The notes below the pieces were generated by a model that saw only the letters and a list, made by a program, of their open reading frames with translations, made no database searches and was not told the origin of the DNA. Position numbers and translations under genes: made by a program. This document shows positions 1-8,851 of a stretch of DNA of 64,000 nucleotides, in pieces. Numbering within the stretch: position 1 is the stretch's first letter; each line of letters starts with the position of its first letter. The stretch is taken from positions 87,060 through 151,059 of the forward strand of contig NZ_JABVEC010000021.1 of assembly GCF_014323705.1 (NCBI RefSeq). Reading direction: 5' to 3'. This DNA comes from Actinomadura alba (lineage in GTDB: Bacteria; Actinomycetota; Actinomycetes; Streptosporangiales; Streptosporangiaceae).

Positions 1-2
1 AC

Positions 3-572
3 GGTGCCGTGTGCGGCGTCGACGTGGCGGTGGGTGAGGGCAGGGCGATCGTGTTGGCGGCTGAACTGCCCTCTGCGCCGGTGCTTTTCAGCCGCGCGAT
101 GCAGCGTCTGGGGGTATCCCCGGGGCTGGGGCTGGAGTCGGACGTGCCGGGACTGCTCGCCACGACGACCTCGACGGCGGACGGCGAGCGGCTCCTCCAC
201 CTCGCGAACGTCACGGGCCACGAGGTGACCGGGAGGCTCGCCCTCGACGGCACGCCCGTCGGCGACGGCAGCCCGCTGCTCGTGCCGCCGCGCACCGGCG
301 CGATGCTGGCCCTCGGCCTCGACACCCCACTGGGCCGACTCGAGTGGGCGAATGCGGAGCTCGCCGAGGTGGGGGACTCGTTCCTGGCGTTCCACCCCGG
401 GCTGGGTGGCGATGGTGCCACCGTGGTCGTGCTGCGCGGCGCCTCGGACCTGACGGCGAAGGAGGCTGAAGGCGTCACCGTGGAGCGCGACGGCGACGTG
501 CAGACGGTCCGCTCCCGCAGTGGCCGCCTGGTGGTGGGCACCGCCTTCAGCCCCGATCCACATTCGCCGTGA
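3..572 (+). CDS. Glycoside hydrolase (beta-galactosidase-like), C-terminal part
   Basis: The reading frame is open from the left edge and stops with TGA at 570-572, so only the last ~189 residues are visible and the catalytic barrel lies outside the window. What is seen is a beta-rich C-terminal module with phrases such as GRAIVLAAELP, GERLLHLANVTG and LLVPPRTGAMLALGL. These resemble the C-terminal beta-sandwich of actinobacterial GH35-type beta-galactosidases, which hydrolyse terminal galactosides. The family call rests on this resemblance alone; another GH42/GH2-like glycosidase is possible. No neighbouring sugar gene helps to decide. Confidence 0.5.
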   Translation, partial: GAVCGVDVAVGEGRAIVLAAELPSAPVLFSRAMQRLGVSPGLGLESDVPGLLATTTSTADGERLLHLANVTGHEVTGRLALDGTPVGDGSPLLVPPRTGAMLALGLDTPLGRLEWANAELAEVGDSFLAFHPGLGGDGATVVVLRGASDLTAKEAEGVTVERDGDVQTVRSRSGRLVVGTAFSPDPHSP

Positions 573-581
573 GGCGCTGAC

Positions 582-674
582 AAGCTCACCCACCTTGACG
601 ACGCGATCGCCGCCCTCGCCCTCAGCGAGCAGGGGACCGCACGCCTCCAGGCCCCGTACCGTCCGCACCCGGTC
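582..674 (+). pseudogene. Relic of an aldo/keto reductase C-terminus
   Basis: Directly after the glycosidase stop, one frame reads KLTHLDDAIAALALSEQ, then RLQAPYRPHPV. This matches the last ~30 residues of bacterial aldo/keto reductases, where a helix of the form LDDAxxALxLS is followed by APYxPHPV. There is no start codon or upstream remainder, so it is a leftover 3' fragment. Confidence 0.45.
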
Positions 675-721
675 CATCAGGCCAGGTCGCGGCTGATTGT
701 GTCGGTCGGCAGGGTGTGCGG

Positions 722-854
722 TGCCATAACTCGTCGATGGCATCTGACCTGGCCTTCTATCCTCAGCACTCGTGTTCCTAGGCCTCCTGTATCTGCTGAT
801 GGTCTGGTTGTTCGGCGGGTTCCGCAGGTCACGGTGTGAACGGGGTTTTCGGCA
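722..854 (+). mobile_element. Internally deleted IS derivative (MITE-like)
   Basis: A 133-bp segment starts with TGCC and a TCTGACCTGG stretch resembling the left end of the complete element at 27118, and ends with GCAGGTCAC...GTTTTCGGCA, the right-end motif also seen near 18177. Between them only the first ~17 transposase codons survive (GTG at 772, VFLGLLYLLMVWLFGGF). It looks like an internal-deletion product of the integrase-core IS type found elsewhere in the window. Confidence 0.4.
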
Positions 855-1012
855 CCCACAGGTTGCAACACCCCAGTTCAGGGACGCGATGGGCGTTGCC
901 GCACGCGCGATAAGTCTCCGATTTTCGAGTGCAAGGCCGAGACCGATACCATCCGGCAGATCCATTCGGAGAGGTGTGCTCGTTCTCCGAACCATCCCTG
1001 GGAGACCGACTA

Positions 1013-1666
1013 ATGAAGCGCATGCTGCTGCTCGTCTCGGCTGTGACCGCACCTCTATTGGTCGTCGGATGTTCTGGCGCGGACACGCCTGCTGCGAAGG
1101 AGACCACTGGAACACCGCATGCGGGAGAGTCCTCATCACCATCGTCCTCCGCAGGGCAGCAACTCGTAACAAATGAGCTGGTCGTGACGGTGCCGACCGA
1201 GTGGAAGAAGGTTGATCCCACCACCGACTCCTCTGAGGTCGTGGCCGGGGCGTACGGGATCAAGGACAACTCGGCCGCTGACCTGGCAAAGGAAATGCTG
1301 AGGCTACTGAAGGAGAAGGGCGCGGTCTGGGCGATCGATCCGGCCAGCGCGTCCGGGGCGTTCGCGACCAATTTGGCGGCGGCGTGCGACTCCGGCGAAA
1401 TGATGGACGCCTCACTCGACGGCTTGCGGAAAAGGGCACAGGCCTTCCACAAGGGGGCACAGATCACCGATATCACGGTCAGCGGGAAGCCCGCGCTCCG
1501 GATCGCTTACACCGAGACTGCTACGTTCACCGGCGTGACCAGCGAAACCATCGACGTCCGTGTACCGGTATCGCACAACAAGTATTGCTATGTGACGCTC
1601 AACGCCAAGCCGGGTGGGCTTGCCGCGGTCGCCGACCCGATCATCAAGTCCTTCGCGCTGCGCTAG
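1013..1666 (+). CDS. Putative secreted lipoprotein, unknown function
   Basis: 217 residues. The ATG at 1013 is chosen because GGGAG lies 8 bases upstream and because it opens a lipoprotein signal: MKR, then a hydrophobic run, then the lipobox LVVG-C at about residue 17. The cysteine is followed by a Ser/Thr/Pro-rich linker of ~30 residues and a soluble alpha/beta domain with one later Cys pair (AAACDSG and NKYCYVTL). The protein should be anchored to the outer face of the membrane. No family was recognised. The minus-strand kinase relic follows convergently. Confidence 0.7.
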   Translation: MKRMLLLVSAVTAPLLVVGCSGADTPAAKETTGTPHAGESSSPSSSAGQQLVTNELVVTVPTEWKKVDPTTDSSEVVAGAYGIKDNSAADLAKEMLRLLKEKGAVWAIDPASASGAFATNLAAACDSGEMMDASLDGLRKRAQAFHKGAQITDITVSGKPALRIAYTETATFTGVTSETIDVRVPVSHNKYCYVTLNAKPGGLAAVADPIIKSFALR

Positions 1667-1711
1667 CGTCAGTGCCCTTCCCCTCCAGGCGTGATCATGC
1701 AGTTGTTCGCG

Positions 1712-1790
1712 TGCGGCGGCTGCGTACAAGGCCGGTATCGACTGCCTGCTGGGCTGGCCGAACGCCTTTGTTGTGCGGTCGGCCAGGCCG
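1712..1790 (+). pseudogene. DUF429 fragment
   Basis: A short stretch encoding KAGIDCLLGWPNAF repeats, at nucleotide level, the core of the DUF429 relic at 10945-11000 (KAGIDCPLGWPDAF). DUF429 proteins are predicted RNase H-like nucleases. Only this motif remains, between a lipoprotein gene and the 3' end of the kinase. Confidence 0.4.
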
Positions 1791-1823
1791 GTGCGACTTC
1801 CTTGCCGGGGTGGGGACGGCGCG

Positions 1824-3356
1824 TCAGCAGGCGGTGAAGGTGACGCTGTCTACGACATTGGGCTCGTCCATGTAGACACTGATGCGGTGGGTTCCCGAGG
1901 TCCAACCGCCGGACGCTCGGAGTTCGAAGCTTCTTTGGCTGGAGTCGGTGATCATACTGCCGTCTTGAAAGAGCTGGTGGCTGGGATTGGGGTAGCTGAT
2001 CGTGTATCGGTAGCCGGCCTTGGTGTAGCAACTTCCGCTCTTGGTGCCGAACACCGAGAGCGCGATCCCTCCACCGCCGCCGCCACCTCCGCTGGACTTG
2101 GTCGGGGCCGGGGACGCGGGCCTTTCGGGGCTGTCGCCGGTGCCTGTCCCTGGCGAAGAACCGGAGCCGGTGCCTGTCCTTGGCGAAGAACCGGAGCCGG
2201 TGCCGGACTTGGGTTTCGATCCCGGTGACGAGGCGCCGGGCGACGGCTCACCGGTCGTGCCGTTCGTCGGAGATCCCGACGCGGTCGGGCTGACCACACC
2301 CTGGCGCTGCGAGTCGGCCCCTGACGCCGCCCCGACGGCATCGGCGCCGTTCTCGTCGGAATCGGCCTCCGATTGGTTCGGCCAGAAGAGCACGGTCATG
2401 GTCACGGCCACCGTCAGCACCGCCGCGCCGCCCGCTCCGGCCAGTAGAGCCAGGCGGCGCCGCCCTGGGGCGGGCCGCCGCGTGCCCGGAGCGGTGGTCT
2501 CGGGCGGGCGCGGGCCTGGCGGCGGCGCGCTTGGCAGCGGCGATTGCGGGACCGGGACGGGGACGGGGACGGGCGGCTGTTGCCGAAGCCCGGGAGACGG
2601 TACCGCGACGGCGGCTCCGGGAAGTGGTGGGGCGGGTGCCTGCGGGGCGGTCACCACCGAACGGACGCTGACCAGGCGCATCATGACGTCCCGCATGGTC
2701 GGGCGGTCGGCGGGGTCCTTGGCCAGACAGGACGTCACGACGGAACGCAGCGGCTCGGCGAGGTCGCCGAGATCGGGCTGACCCTGGAGCACCCGGTTCA
2801 TGATGGCCGGGAAGGAATTCGCGCCGAACGGCGGCCGTCCTGTGGTCGCGAACGCCACGACGGAGGCCCAGGCGAACACGTCGGCGGGCGCGCCGACGAA
2901 CCGTCCCTCGAACTGCTCGGGCGCCATGTACGCCGGGGTACCGATGATGCCGCTGGTGACGGTGAGCGGAGCTTCCGTATCGCGCGCTATCCCGAAGTCG
3001 ATGATCCGGGGACCGTCCGGGGCGAGCAGCACGTTGGACGGCTTGAAGTCACGATGGACGATGCCCGCGTCGTGGATGGCCGCGAGCGCCGTCGCGGTGG
3101 CGACGGCAAGCCGCTGGACGGCCGCCGCGCTGCCCCGCGGCCCCGCCTGTTGCAGCGAGGGACCGTCGACGTACTCGGTGACGATGTACGGCCGCGGCCC
3201 GTCCAACGACGCGTCCAGGACCTGCGCGATGCAGAACGGATCGACCCGGCGGGCGGCGGCGATCTCCTTCATGAAGCGTTCGCGCACGCGCGGGTCGGCG
3301 GCCAGTTCCTCGCGGGTCCTCGGACCGCAACGGCTCGACTTCCGGCATGGGAGCAT
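1824..3356 (-). pseudogene. Membrane Ser/Thr protein kinase, 5'-truncated and frameshifted
   Basis: The frame encodes a Hanks-type kinase catalytic core: HRD near residue 101 followed by K105 and N108, DFG at 120-122, and APE near 146. A Pro-rich linker, one TM helix (about 300-322), a Gly/Ser/Thr-rich stalk with a repeated GTGSGSSP-type motif and a small extracellular domain with two cysteines follow. The N-lobe is missing. There is no glycine-rich loop, and the expected VAVK strand appears only in another frame (SRAVAVR near 3330), so a frameshift plus 5' deletion is inferred. Upstream sequence holds no kinase start. As it stands the product would lack ATP-anchoring elements and is probably inactive. 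Confidence 0.75.
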
Positions 3357-3730
3357 CTCCAGATGATCAAGAGAAAGGCATCTGAAACCCTAACGCACAC
3401 CCCGATTTCCCAAACTCGGATCAGCGCATTGCGGCCGTTCGGTGGTGCGGCCATGTCGATGTGCTTCGGTGAGGGCCGCGTGTCTCGGTTCGTGTCCGCG
3501 AGCGTTGAGGTCCACCAATCCGATCGAGTCCATGATCGAGATTTGTCGTGAGCACGCCCGCGAGCCGCTTCTTCACCGGCTCCCGCTAGCCGATCACTTC
3601 GGGTGCCTCCGTAGAGCGCAGCGGGCGGCCCGCCGGGGGTGGCATCCCTCGGGGTCGACCGGGCGACGGCGAGCCCTGCGCCGACAGCCGCGCCGCGCCA
3701 ACCCACCGACCAGCTGCGTAGACGAGCGGG
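3357..3730. other. Gene-free region with island-end motif
   Basis: No gene is recognised in this 374-bp gap. Positions 3480-3504 match, perfectly and nearly perfectly, 25-bp stretches at 17509-17533 and 13957-13981, both of which lie just left of tRNA-Lys attachment copies. No tRNA core follows here. Confidence 0.5.
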
Positions 3731-3757
3731 TTGACACGGGCGCGTCGAGACGCAACA

Positions 3758-3775
3758 GTAAACCTTATGGTTCAC
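3758..3775. promoter_or_regulatory. Candidate ArsR operator over the start codon
   Basis: GTAAACCTTATGGTTCAC is an imperfect palindrome with AACC/GGTT arms centred at 3766/3767, exactly on the ATG of the ArsR-type gene. No Shine-Dalgarno precedes this ATG, so the mRNA may be leaderless, with the repressor binding over its own start. Autoregulation is inferred from the family. Confidence 0.45.
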
Positions 3776-4072
3776 CGTCAGTTCGCGGCCCTGGGTGACC
3801 CGACCCGCCTGGCCATCGTCGAGCGGCTCGCCCGCGGGCCGACGTCCGCCGGTGACCTCGCGGCGCCGACGACGCTCTCGCTGCCCGCCGTTCTCAAGCA
3901 CGTCCGCGTGCTCGAGGAGGCGGGCCTGGTGACGACCGTCAAGCGCGGCCGCGTGCGCGAGTGCCGGCTGCGCGACGACGCCCTCGTCGCCGTGGCCACG
4001 TGGACCGCACAGCAGCAGGCGCTCTGGTCGACCCGGCTGGACGCTCTCGGCACCCTCCTGGAGGACACGTGA
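3767..4072 (+). CDS. ArsR-family winged-helix regulator
   Basis: 101 residues from ATG 3767; an in-frame TTG at 3731 would add 12 residues but has no ribosome site. The opening HRQFAALGDPTRLAIVERLA is the canonical ArsR/SmtB first helix, followed by the recognition helix LSLPAVLKHVRVLEEAGL and the wing TVKRGRVRECRL. The metal-binding cysteine motif of true ArsR is absent, as is usual for the subgroup paired with SRPBCC proteins. It overlaps the next gene by GTGA, so the two are translationally coupled. Expected role: repressor of its own operon. Confidence 0.85.
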   Translation: MVHRQFAALGDPTRLAIVERLARGPTSAGDLAAPTTLSLPAVLKHVRVLEEAGLVTTVKRGRVRECRLRDDALVAVATWTAQQQALWSTRLDALGTLLEDT

Positions 4073-4521
4073 CCGCCACCCCGCTCCTGTCGTTCGACCT
4101 CGAGCGCACCTACCCCGCGCCGCCCGAGCGCGTCTGGGCCGCCTGGACCCGCGCCGACCTGCTGCAGCGCTGGGCCTGCCCCGACCCCGCCTGGCGCGTG
4201 TCGACCTGCGAGGTCGACGCCCGCGAGGGCGGGGGCTACCGGCTGCGGTTCGGCCCCCGCCCGGCCGGCGACGCGAACAGCGAGACGGCCACCTTCGCGG
4301 TCTTCGAGCCCGTGGAGCGGCTCGTGCTCGACGTGCTCACCGCGGGGGAGGACATGGCCGAGCGCTCCCGCTGCACGGTGCTGCTCCTGCCGGTCGAGGG
4401 CGGGACCCGGCTGGAGCTCACGGTCGAGGGCCTGTCGGGCGCCCTGACCGCCGAGCACATGCGCGTGGGCTGGACGTGGTGCCTGGAGGGCATCGCCGCG
4501 CAGCTCGGCGCCGCGGCCTGA
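4069..4521 (+). CDS. SRPBCC (AHSA1-like) domain protein
   Basis: 150 residues from GTG 4069, which overlaps the stop of the ArsR gene. The sequence LERTYPAPPERVWAAWT...LLQRW opens the START/Bet-v1-like fold of the AHSA1 family. The typical late helix is also present (HMRVGWTWCLEGIAAQL). These proteins form a hydrophobic ligand cavity, and in ArsR-SRPBCC pairs the ligand is generally unknown. Length is normal for the family. Confidence 0.85.
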   Translation: MTATPLLSFDLERTYPAPPERVWAAWTRADLLQRWACPDPAWRVSTCEVDAREGGGYRLRFGPRPAGDANSETATFAVFEPVERLVLDVLTAGEDMAERSRCTVLLLPVEGGTRLELTVEGLSGALTAEHMRVGWTWCLEGIAAQLGAAA

Positions 4522-4912
4522 TCACACCGTCTCGTACACCAGGCTCTCCACGACGGTCACCTGGCCGCCGACGACACCCACCGACGACGCCGGCCCCATG
4601 ACGCCACAGCACACCGCCCGCCGGCCCAGCAGGACCCGCTGCCCTCGCCAAGCACCTGCCCAGAGCGTTCCGTCCAGAGCGTGGTGCCCGGGCCTTCACC
4701 GCCGAGGAACTGACCGGCGAGGCGGACCTCCGGCTGTGGGTGCTTCGCGTGGACCGCTGGGAGGTGCACATCAGCGGCGCGCATCCCACCCTCGGCAGCG
4801 GAACCGACCGGCGTACTCCGGTCGACCCGACTGAGTGACACCCCAGGGCCAGGACCGTCACGTGCCAGTCAACACACCCCGTACGCCAGTTACCGAATGA
4901 TGGAGGAACGAC
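4522..4912. other. Gene-free region with ORF debris
   Basis: The 391-bp gap shows no intact gene. A minus-strand tail reading VGGQVTVVESLVYETV ends at 4522, and a plus-strand frame (4700-4835) reads through RLWVLRVDRWEVHISG without a start. Neither could be assigned. Confidence 0.4.
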
Positions 4913-5368
4913 ATGAACAGCATGAATGACACCGGGGTCGTCGCAGGCCCGGCATCGGGCCAGACCAGCTACACCCACCGACTCCGGGGGCTCGCCGGCA
5001 CCGGCTTCATTGCCACGCTCGCAGCGATGGTGGCCACCACCCTCGCCGCTGCGCTTGCCCAGGCCGTTGGCGTCGACTTCGAGGTCACCGATGGTGGCGA
5101 GACGATCCCGTTGTCCGGGTTCGCCGTGGTGACCGGCTTCTTCTCGGTCGTGGGCATCGTCATTGCCGCCGCTCTTCTTCGTTGGAGCGCTCGCCCCGCC
5201 GAGCGATTCGTGTGGACGGCAGTGTCGCTGACCGCGATCTCGTTGGTCCCGCCCCTCCTCTCCGAGGCGAACACCGCCACCACCACCGCCCTCCTCGGGC
5301 TACACCTCGTCGCTGCGACGGTGATGATCCCCACCCTGGCGCGGAGCCTCCGCACCCGGACCGATTGA
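4913..5368 (+). CDS. DUF6069-type four-helix membrane protein
   Basis: 151 residues. GGAGGAACGAC immediately precedes ATG 4913, fixing the start. Four hydrophobic helices are visible: about residues 28-50 (GFIATLAAMVATTLAAALAQ), 65-88, 98-115 and 122-140. A short periplasmic loop carries DGGETIPL. The helix pattern and this loop resemble the DUF6069 family of small actinobacterial membrane proteins of unknown function. It stands alone, with no co-directional neighbour within 600 bp. Confidence 0.65.
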   Translation: MNSMNDTGVVAGPASGQTSYTHRLRGLAGTGFIATLAAMVATTLAAALAQAVGVDFEVTDGGETIPLSGFAVVTGFFSVVGIVIAAALLRWSARPAERFVWTAVSLTAISLVPPLLSEANTATTTALLGLHLVAATVMIPTLARSLRTRTD

Positions 5369-5444
5369 CGATCGTTCATCGGGACGGAGCATGCCGCGAC
5401 GGTCGGTTGTGGCTCCGCTGTCCCCGCCGCTCGGATTATCACGG

Positions 5445-5918
5445 TCATGCAAGCAGTTCCCTGCAGTTCCCCCGAGTCAACGTCGACCTGCACGTGCCCG
5501 CCCTGCGCGGGCGCCCTCGCGCAGGTCGGCGAGCGATGATCGCACCGTCGTGTCGACGATGCGGGCGCGGAAATCGGGCACGGGCATGCTGAGCATTGCG
5601 TAGGAGCACCGTGGGCACGTCCAGTTCCTCGCTGACGTCGACGACGTGGCCGACCTGGTCTTCCGGAGGAGTCGATCGACTGTGACCCCTACACGCCGGT
5701 CCAGTGCCAGTGCCTGACGGTGGTCGGTGAACGGGCAGTCCGGGCCGGGGTCGGTGTAGCCAGACGGATCGAGGACGCTGCCCGCGTCGTTGGGCCTCCC
5801 CAGCAGGTGGGTCAGCACCGCCACTTCCGCCGAGTGCCGCGTCGGGGATGCTCGCCTGGCTTACCGGCGACTCAACGGCCTGCTCCACGGACTCAGACTC
5901 AACGGCGTTCTCGGTCAT
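5445..5918 (-). pseudogene. Frameshifted remnant gene, unassigned
   Basis: An ATG at 5918 with GAGAGAG upstream opens MTENAVESESVEQAVESPVS. Plausible coding sequence then appears to switch frames: EVAVLTHLLGRPNDAGSVLDP in a second frame, later VGHVVDVSEELDVPTVLLRNA back in the first. The last phrase is reminiscent of the C-terminal helices of ketopantoate-reductase-like proteins, but this is weak. At least two frame changes make an intact product unlikely. Confidence 0.35.
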
Positions 5919-6039
5919 CTGGTGTCTCTCTCTTGATCATCAGATCCGCCGTTAGCTTTACAGTCCCGAGATAGGACTCCGGGGCCAAGACATTGGGTGC
6001 TGGGGCTGCCGCAGGGCAAACCCCGCCCCGGATGGCGCG

Positions 6040-6912
6040 TCAGTTGCGGCGCGCGGCCCAGACGGTGCGCTCGGTGCGTACCGCGAGGTCGTCACGGCGC
6101 AGGATGCTGTGCGGGCTGCTGGTGTCGAGCAGCCGGTCGAGTGCGGTGAGGTCTTCCGCCGCAAGCTCGGCGGCGGCGGCGCCGCGGATGCGCTGCAGCG
6201 CGCCCAAGGCGTAGCGGCCGATCGCCGCGTTGCGGGACCCGTCGATGTCGACGGCGACGGTGAGTTCGCCTGCCACAGCGAATCCGGCGGTGTTCAGCAT
6301 GGGTCCCCAGTCGGCGCCGCGGTGGGGCACGTGCTCGGCGTGGAAGCGGTCGGTCGCGGCGTGGACGCGGTCTTCCAGGCCGGGCCGGTCGGCGGGGGCG
6401 TTCTCGGGCAGGAAGCGGGGGAGGCCGGCCAGCTCGACGACGGCGAACAGGCCGTCGGGCGCGAGCAGGTCGCGGACGGTGCGCAGGGCGTGGTCGGGGT
6501 CGGCCATGTGATGCATGGAGGCCGACGCCCACACGAGGTCGGGCGTTCCGAGGTCGGGCCAGGTGGCGTCGTCGAGGTCGGCCAGCACGGTGCGCACGTG
6601 CTCGCCCACACCGCGGGCGCACGCCTTCTCCCGCAGCCGTTGCAGGTGTCCGGGCGAGGCGTCGACGGCTGTGACGTGCGCCTCGGGGAAGCGCTCGAGG
6701 AGCGCGAAGGTGCCCGCTCCCGTACCGGAGGCCAGGTCCACGATCTGGCGCGGGCCGCTCTTCAGGGGCAGCCACTTGGTGATGGCGGCGATGTGCTCGG
6801 CGAGGACTTCCGCGTCCAGGTCGAGGATCTCCGCCTGCCCGCTGTCGGCGCCGCGTTGCTGGTGGTGGCCGTGTTCGTGGTGGCCGTCGTGGGGGGCGCG
6901 TGTTTGCGTCAT
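6040..6912 (-). CDS. SAM-dependent class I methyltransferase
   Basis: 290 residues. A His-rich N-terminus (HDGHHEHGHHQQ) may bind metal. Motif I of the Rossmann-like MTase fold is VDLASGTGAGTF near residue 60, followed by VTAVDASPGHL (acidic motif II), DLVWASASMHHM (motif post-II) and DLLAPDGLFAVVEL (motif III). This is a Methyltransf_11/25-type enzyme; the substrate is not evident. It lies 128 bp downstream of the XRE-cupin regulator on the same strand and may be co-transcribed with it. Confidence 0.85.
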   Translation of the reverse strand: MTQTRAPHDGHHEHGHHQQRGADSGQAEILDLDAEVLAEHIAAITKWLPLKSGPRQIVDLASGTGAGTFALLERFPEAHVTAVDASPGHLQRLREKACARGVGEHVRTVLADLDDATWPDLGTPDLVWASASMHHMADPDHALRTVRDLLAPDGLFAVVELAGLPRFLPENAPADRPGLEDRVHAATDRFHAEHVPHRGADWGPMLNTAGFAVAGELTVAVDIDGSRNAAIGRYALGALQRIRGAAAAELAAEDLTALDRLLDTSSPHSILRRDDLAVRTERTVWAARRN

Positions 6913-7040
6913 ACCGCCACGTTAAGTGCGCCATGCGCTTTCGGCATACCTTCTTGCGGATTGCGCAAGGCGATGGCCCTGTGTGCTGCCGGGCGCGCAA
7001 GGTGCACCCGTGCGGGGGCGGGCCGGCGGCGCCGGCGTGG

Positions 7041-7652
7041 CTACGGGCTGGCGCCTTGCGCGTCGCTGTCGCCGTTCTCGCGCTGATCGTCGGACTCGCG
7101 ATGTCCGCGGCGGGCGTCGCGGTCGAAGATGAACATGACCTCGCAAGGGCCGCCCTCGGCGCCGATGGCGTGCGGCATCATGGTCGGGAACTCGGCGGCC
7201 TGGTTGGTCTCGATGCGGAAGCGGCGGTGGCCCAGCATCAGGATCGCGGTGCCGGACAGCACGACGAGCCATTCCCGGCCCGGGTGGGCGCGCATCTTGG
7301 AGGGATTGTCGGGCGGCGGCTCGGTCAGCCGCCGACGCATGACGCTCATGGCCGGGTCGGCCTTCATCGGCCAGCTCAGACCGTGGGTACCGTGGATCAT
7401 GGGGCTGATGACGACATCGTCGGCGGCGTTCTCGACGAGCTGATCGAGGGTGGTGTCCAGAGCGCGGGCCAGGGCGACGAGCTGGTCCAGCGCCAGGCGC
7501 TGGCCGTTCTCGATGCGGCTCAGCGAGGACTGGCCGAGGTGGACGCGGGTGGCCAGTTCCTCCAAGGACAAGCCCTGTGCGACCCGCAGAGCGCGGATGC
7601 GTTTGCGTACGAGGCCGTCCAGCGCACCCTCTTCTTGCGTCATAGGCAACAT
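7041..7652 (-). CDS. XRE-cupin transcriptional regulator
   Basis: 203 residues from ATG 7652 (another ATG at 7643). The N-terminal HTH_3 spans about residues 14-65 (IRALRVAQGLSLEELATRVH, then SSLSRIENGQR). The C-terminal half is a cupin domain with HPGREWLVVLSGTAILMLG and EFPTMMPHAIG, the classic small-molecule-sensing fold of this regulator class. It is divergent from the flavoprotein-MFS pair, with 95 bp between the starts, so it probably controls both directions. Confidence 0.85.
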   Translation of the reverse strand: MLPMTQEEGALDGLVRKRIRALRVAQGLSLEELATRVHLGQSSLSRIENGQRLALDQLVALARALDTTLDQLVENAADDVVISPMIHGTHGLSWPMKADPAMSVMRRRLTEPPPDNPSKMRAHPGREWLVVLSGTAILMLGHRRFRIETNQAAEFPTMMPHAIGAEGGPCEVMFIFDRDARRGHRESDDQRENGDSDAQGASP

Positions 7653-7747
7653 GGTATGCCCTCGATGCAATCCGGGCTTAACGTCCAAGGCAGATGGCCC
7701 GGATCGGCTGGGGCTGCGCACGACAGAAAGGGCGCGAGGAGATGTCC

Positions 7748-8755
7748 GTGCAGACTTCCGCGTACGCGAGCGACGCACTGCCTGGTGAGACCGTGGACGC
7801 CGTGGTGATCGGCGGCGGCGCCGCGGGCCTGAACGGTGCGCTGATGCTCGCCCGCTCCCGCCGCTCCGTTGTCGTGATCGACAGCGGCACGCCCCGCAAC
7901 GCGCCGGCCGAGGCCATGCACGGCTTCATCGTGCTGGACGGTACGCCGCCCACCGAGATCCTGAAGCGCGGCCGGGAGCAGGTGCGCCAGTACGGCGGCC
8001 TGGTCGTCTTCGGCAAGGTGGCCTCGGCTGAGCCTGCCGCCCCGTCGGCCGACGGGGATCTGCGTTTCACCATCACCCTGGCCGACGGCCGGACCATCAC
8101 GGCACGCCGTGTGCTGGTGGCCACCGGCCTGCGGGACGTGCTGCCCGACGTTCCCGGGCTCGCGGAACACTGGGGACACAGCGTCGTGCACTGCCCGTAC
8201 TGCCACGGCTGGGAGGTACGCGACGAGCCCATCGGCGTCCTCGCCACCGGCCCTGCATCCATCCACCACGCCCTGCTGTTCCGCCAGTTGACCGACGACC
8301 TCGTCTACTTCACCCGCAACACCCCACTCGACGAGAACACCCGCGCGCGCTTCGCCGCCCGGGGCATCCGTATCGTCGACACCCTCGTGGAAGAGGTCGT
8401 GAAGGCCGACGACGGCGGTGTCGCGGGCGTGCGCCTGGCCGACGGCGCGTTCATGGCCCGCCGCGTTCTCGCGGTCGCCACCCGGATGCAGGCCCGCACC
8501 GAGGGCATGGACGGGCTGAAGCTGCCGATGGAGGACCTGCCCGATGACATGGGCCGCCGCTTCGCCTCCGGCATGGCCGGAACCACCGAGGTGCCCGGGG
8601 TGTGGGTGGCTGGCAACGCCACCGACCTGACCGCCCAGGTCGGCGCATCCGCCGCGGCCGGCGCCCTGGCCGCATCCCACATCAACGCCCTGCTGGCCAC
8701 GGCCGAGACCGACGCGGCCCTCGCCGCAGCCCAGAGCGGTACCGCCACCGCCTGA
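7748..8755 (+). CDS. Thioredoxin-reductase-like FAD/NAD(P) oxidoreductase
   Basis: The start is set at GTG 7748: AGGAG at 7737-7741 is 6 bases upstream of it but would abut the ATG at 7742. 335 residues. FAD-binding GGGAAG lies near residue 22, the redox-active C149-PY-C152 pair in HCPYCHGWE, and the late FAD motif GVWVAGNATDLTAQVG. The NAD(P)-binding loop (VLATGPASIHHALL) departs from the usual GGGxSA pattern, so cofactor use is uncertain. Enzymes of this family reduce thioredoxins or close small-molecule disulfides. An MFS exporter follows by 96 bp, which suggests a product or toxicant export pair. Confidence 0.8.
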   Translation: MQTSAYASDALPGETVDAVVIGGGAAGLNGALMLARSRRSVVVIDSGTPRNAPAEAMHGFIVLDGTPPTEILKRGREQVRQYGGLVVFGKVASAEPAAPSADGDLRFTITLADGRTITARRVLVATGLRDVLPDVPGLAEHWGHSVVHCPYCHGWEVRDEPIGVLATGPASIHHALLFRQLTDDLVYFTRNTPLDENTRARFAARGIRIVDTLVEEVVKADDGGVAGVRLADGAFMARRVLAVATRMQARTEGMDGLKLPMEDLPDDMGRRFASGMAGTTEVPGVWVAGNATDLTAQVGASAAAGALAASHINALLATAETDAALAAAQSGTATA

Positions 8756-8851
8756 CATCCGCGGCGCGCGCTGCCGCTCCTTCCATCCGCATTTCCGGCG
8801 TCCGGGCAGGGTCCGACGCCGAGCTCCCCATGCCCTTACTGAGAGGAATCC

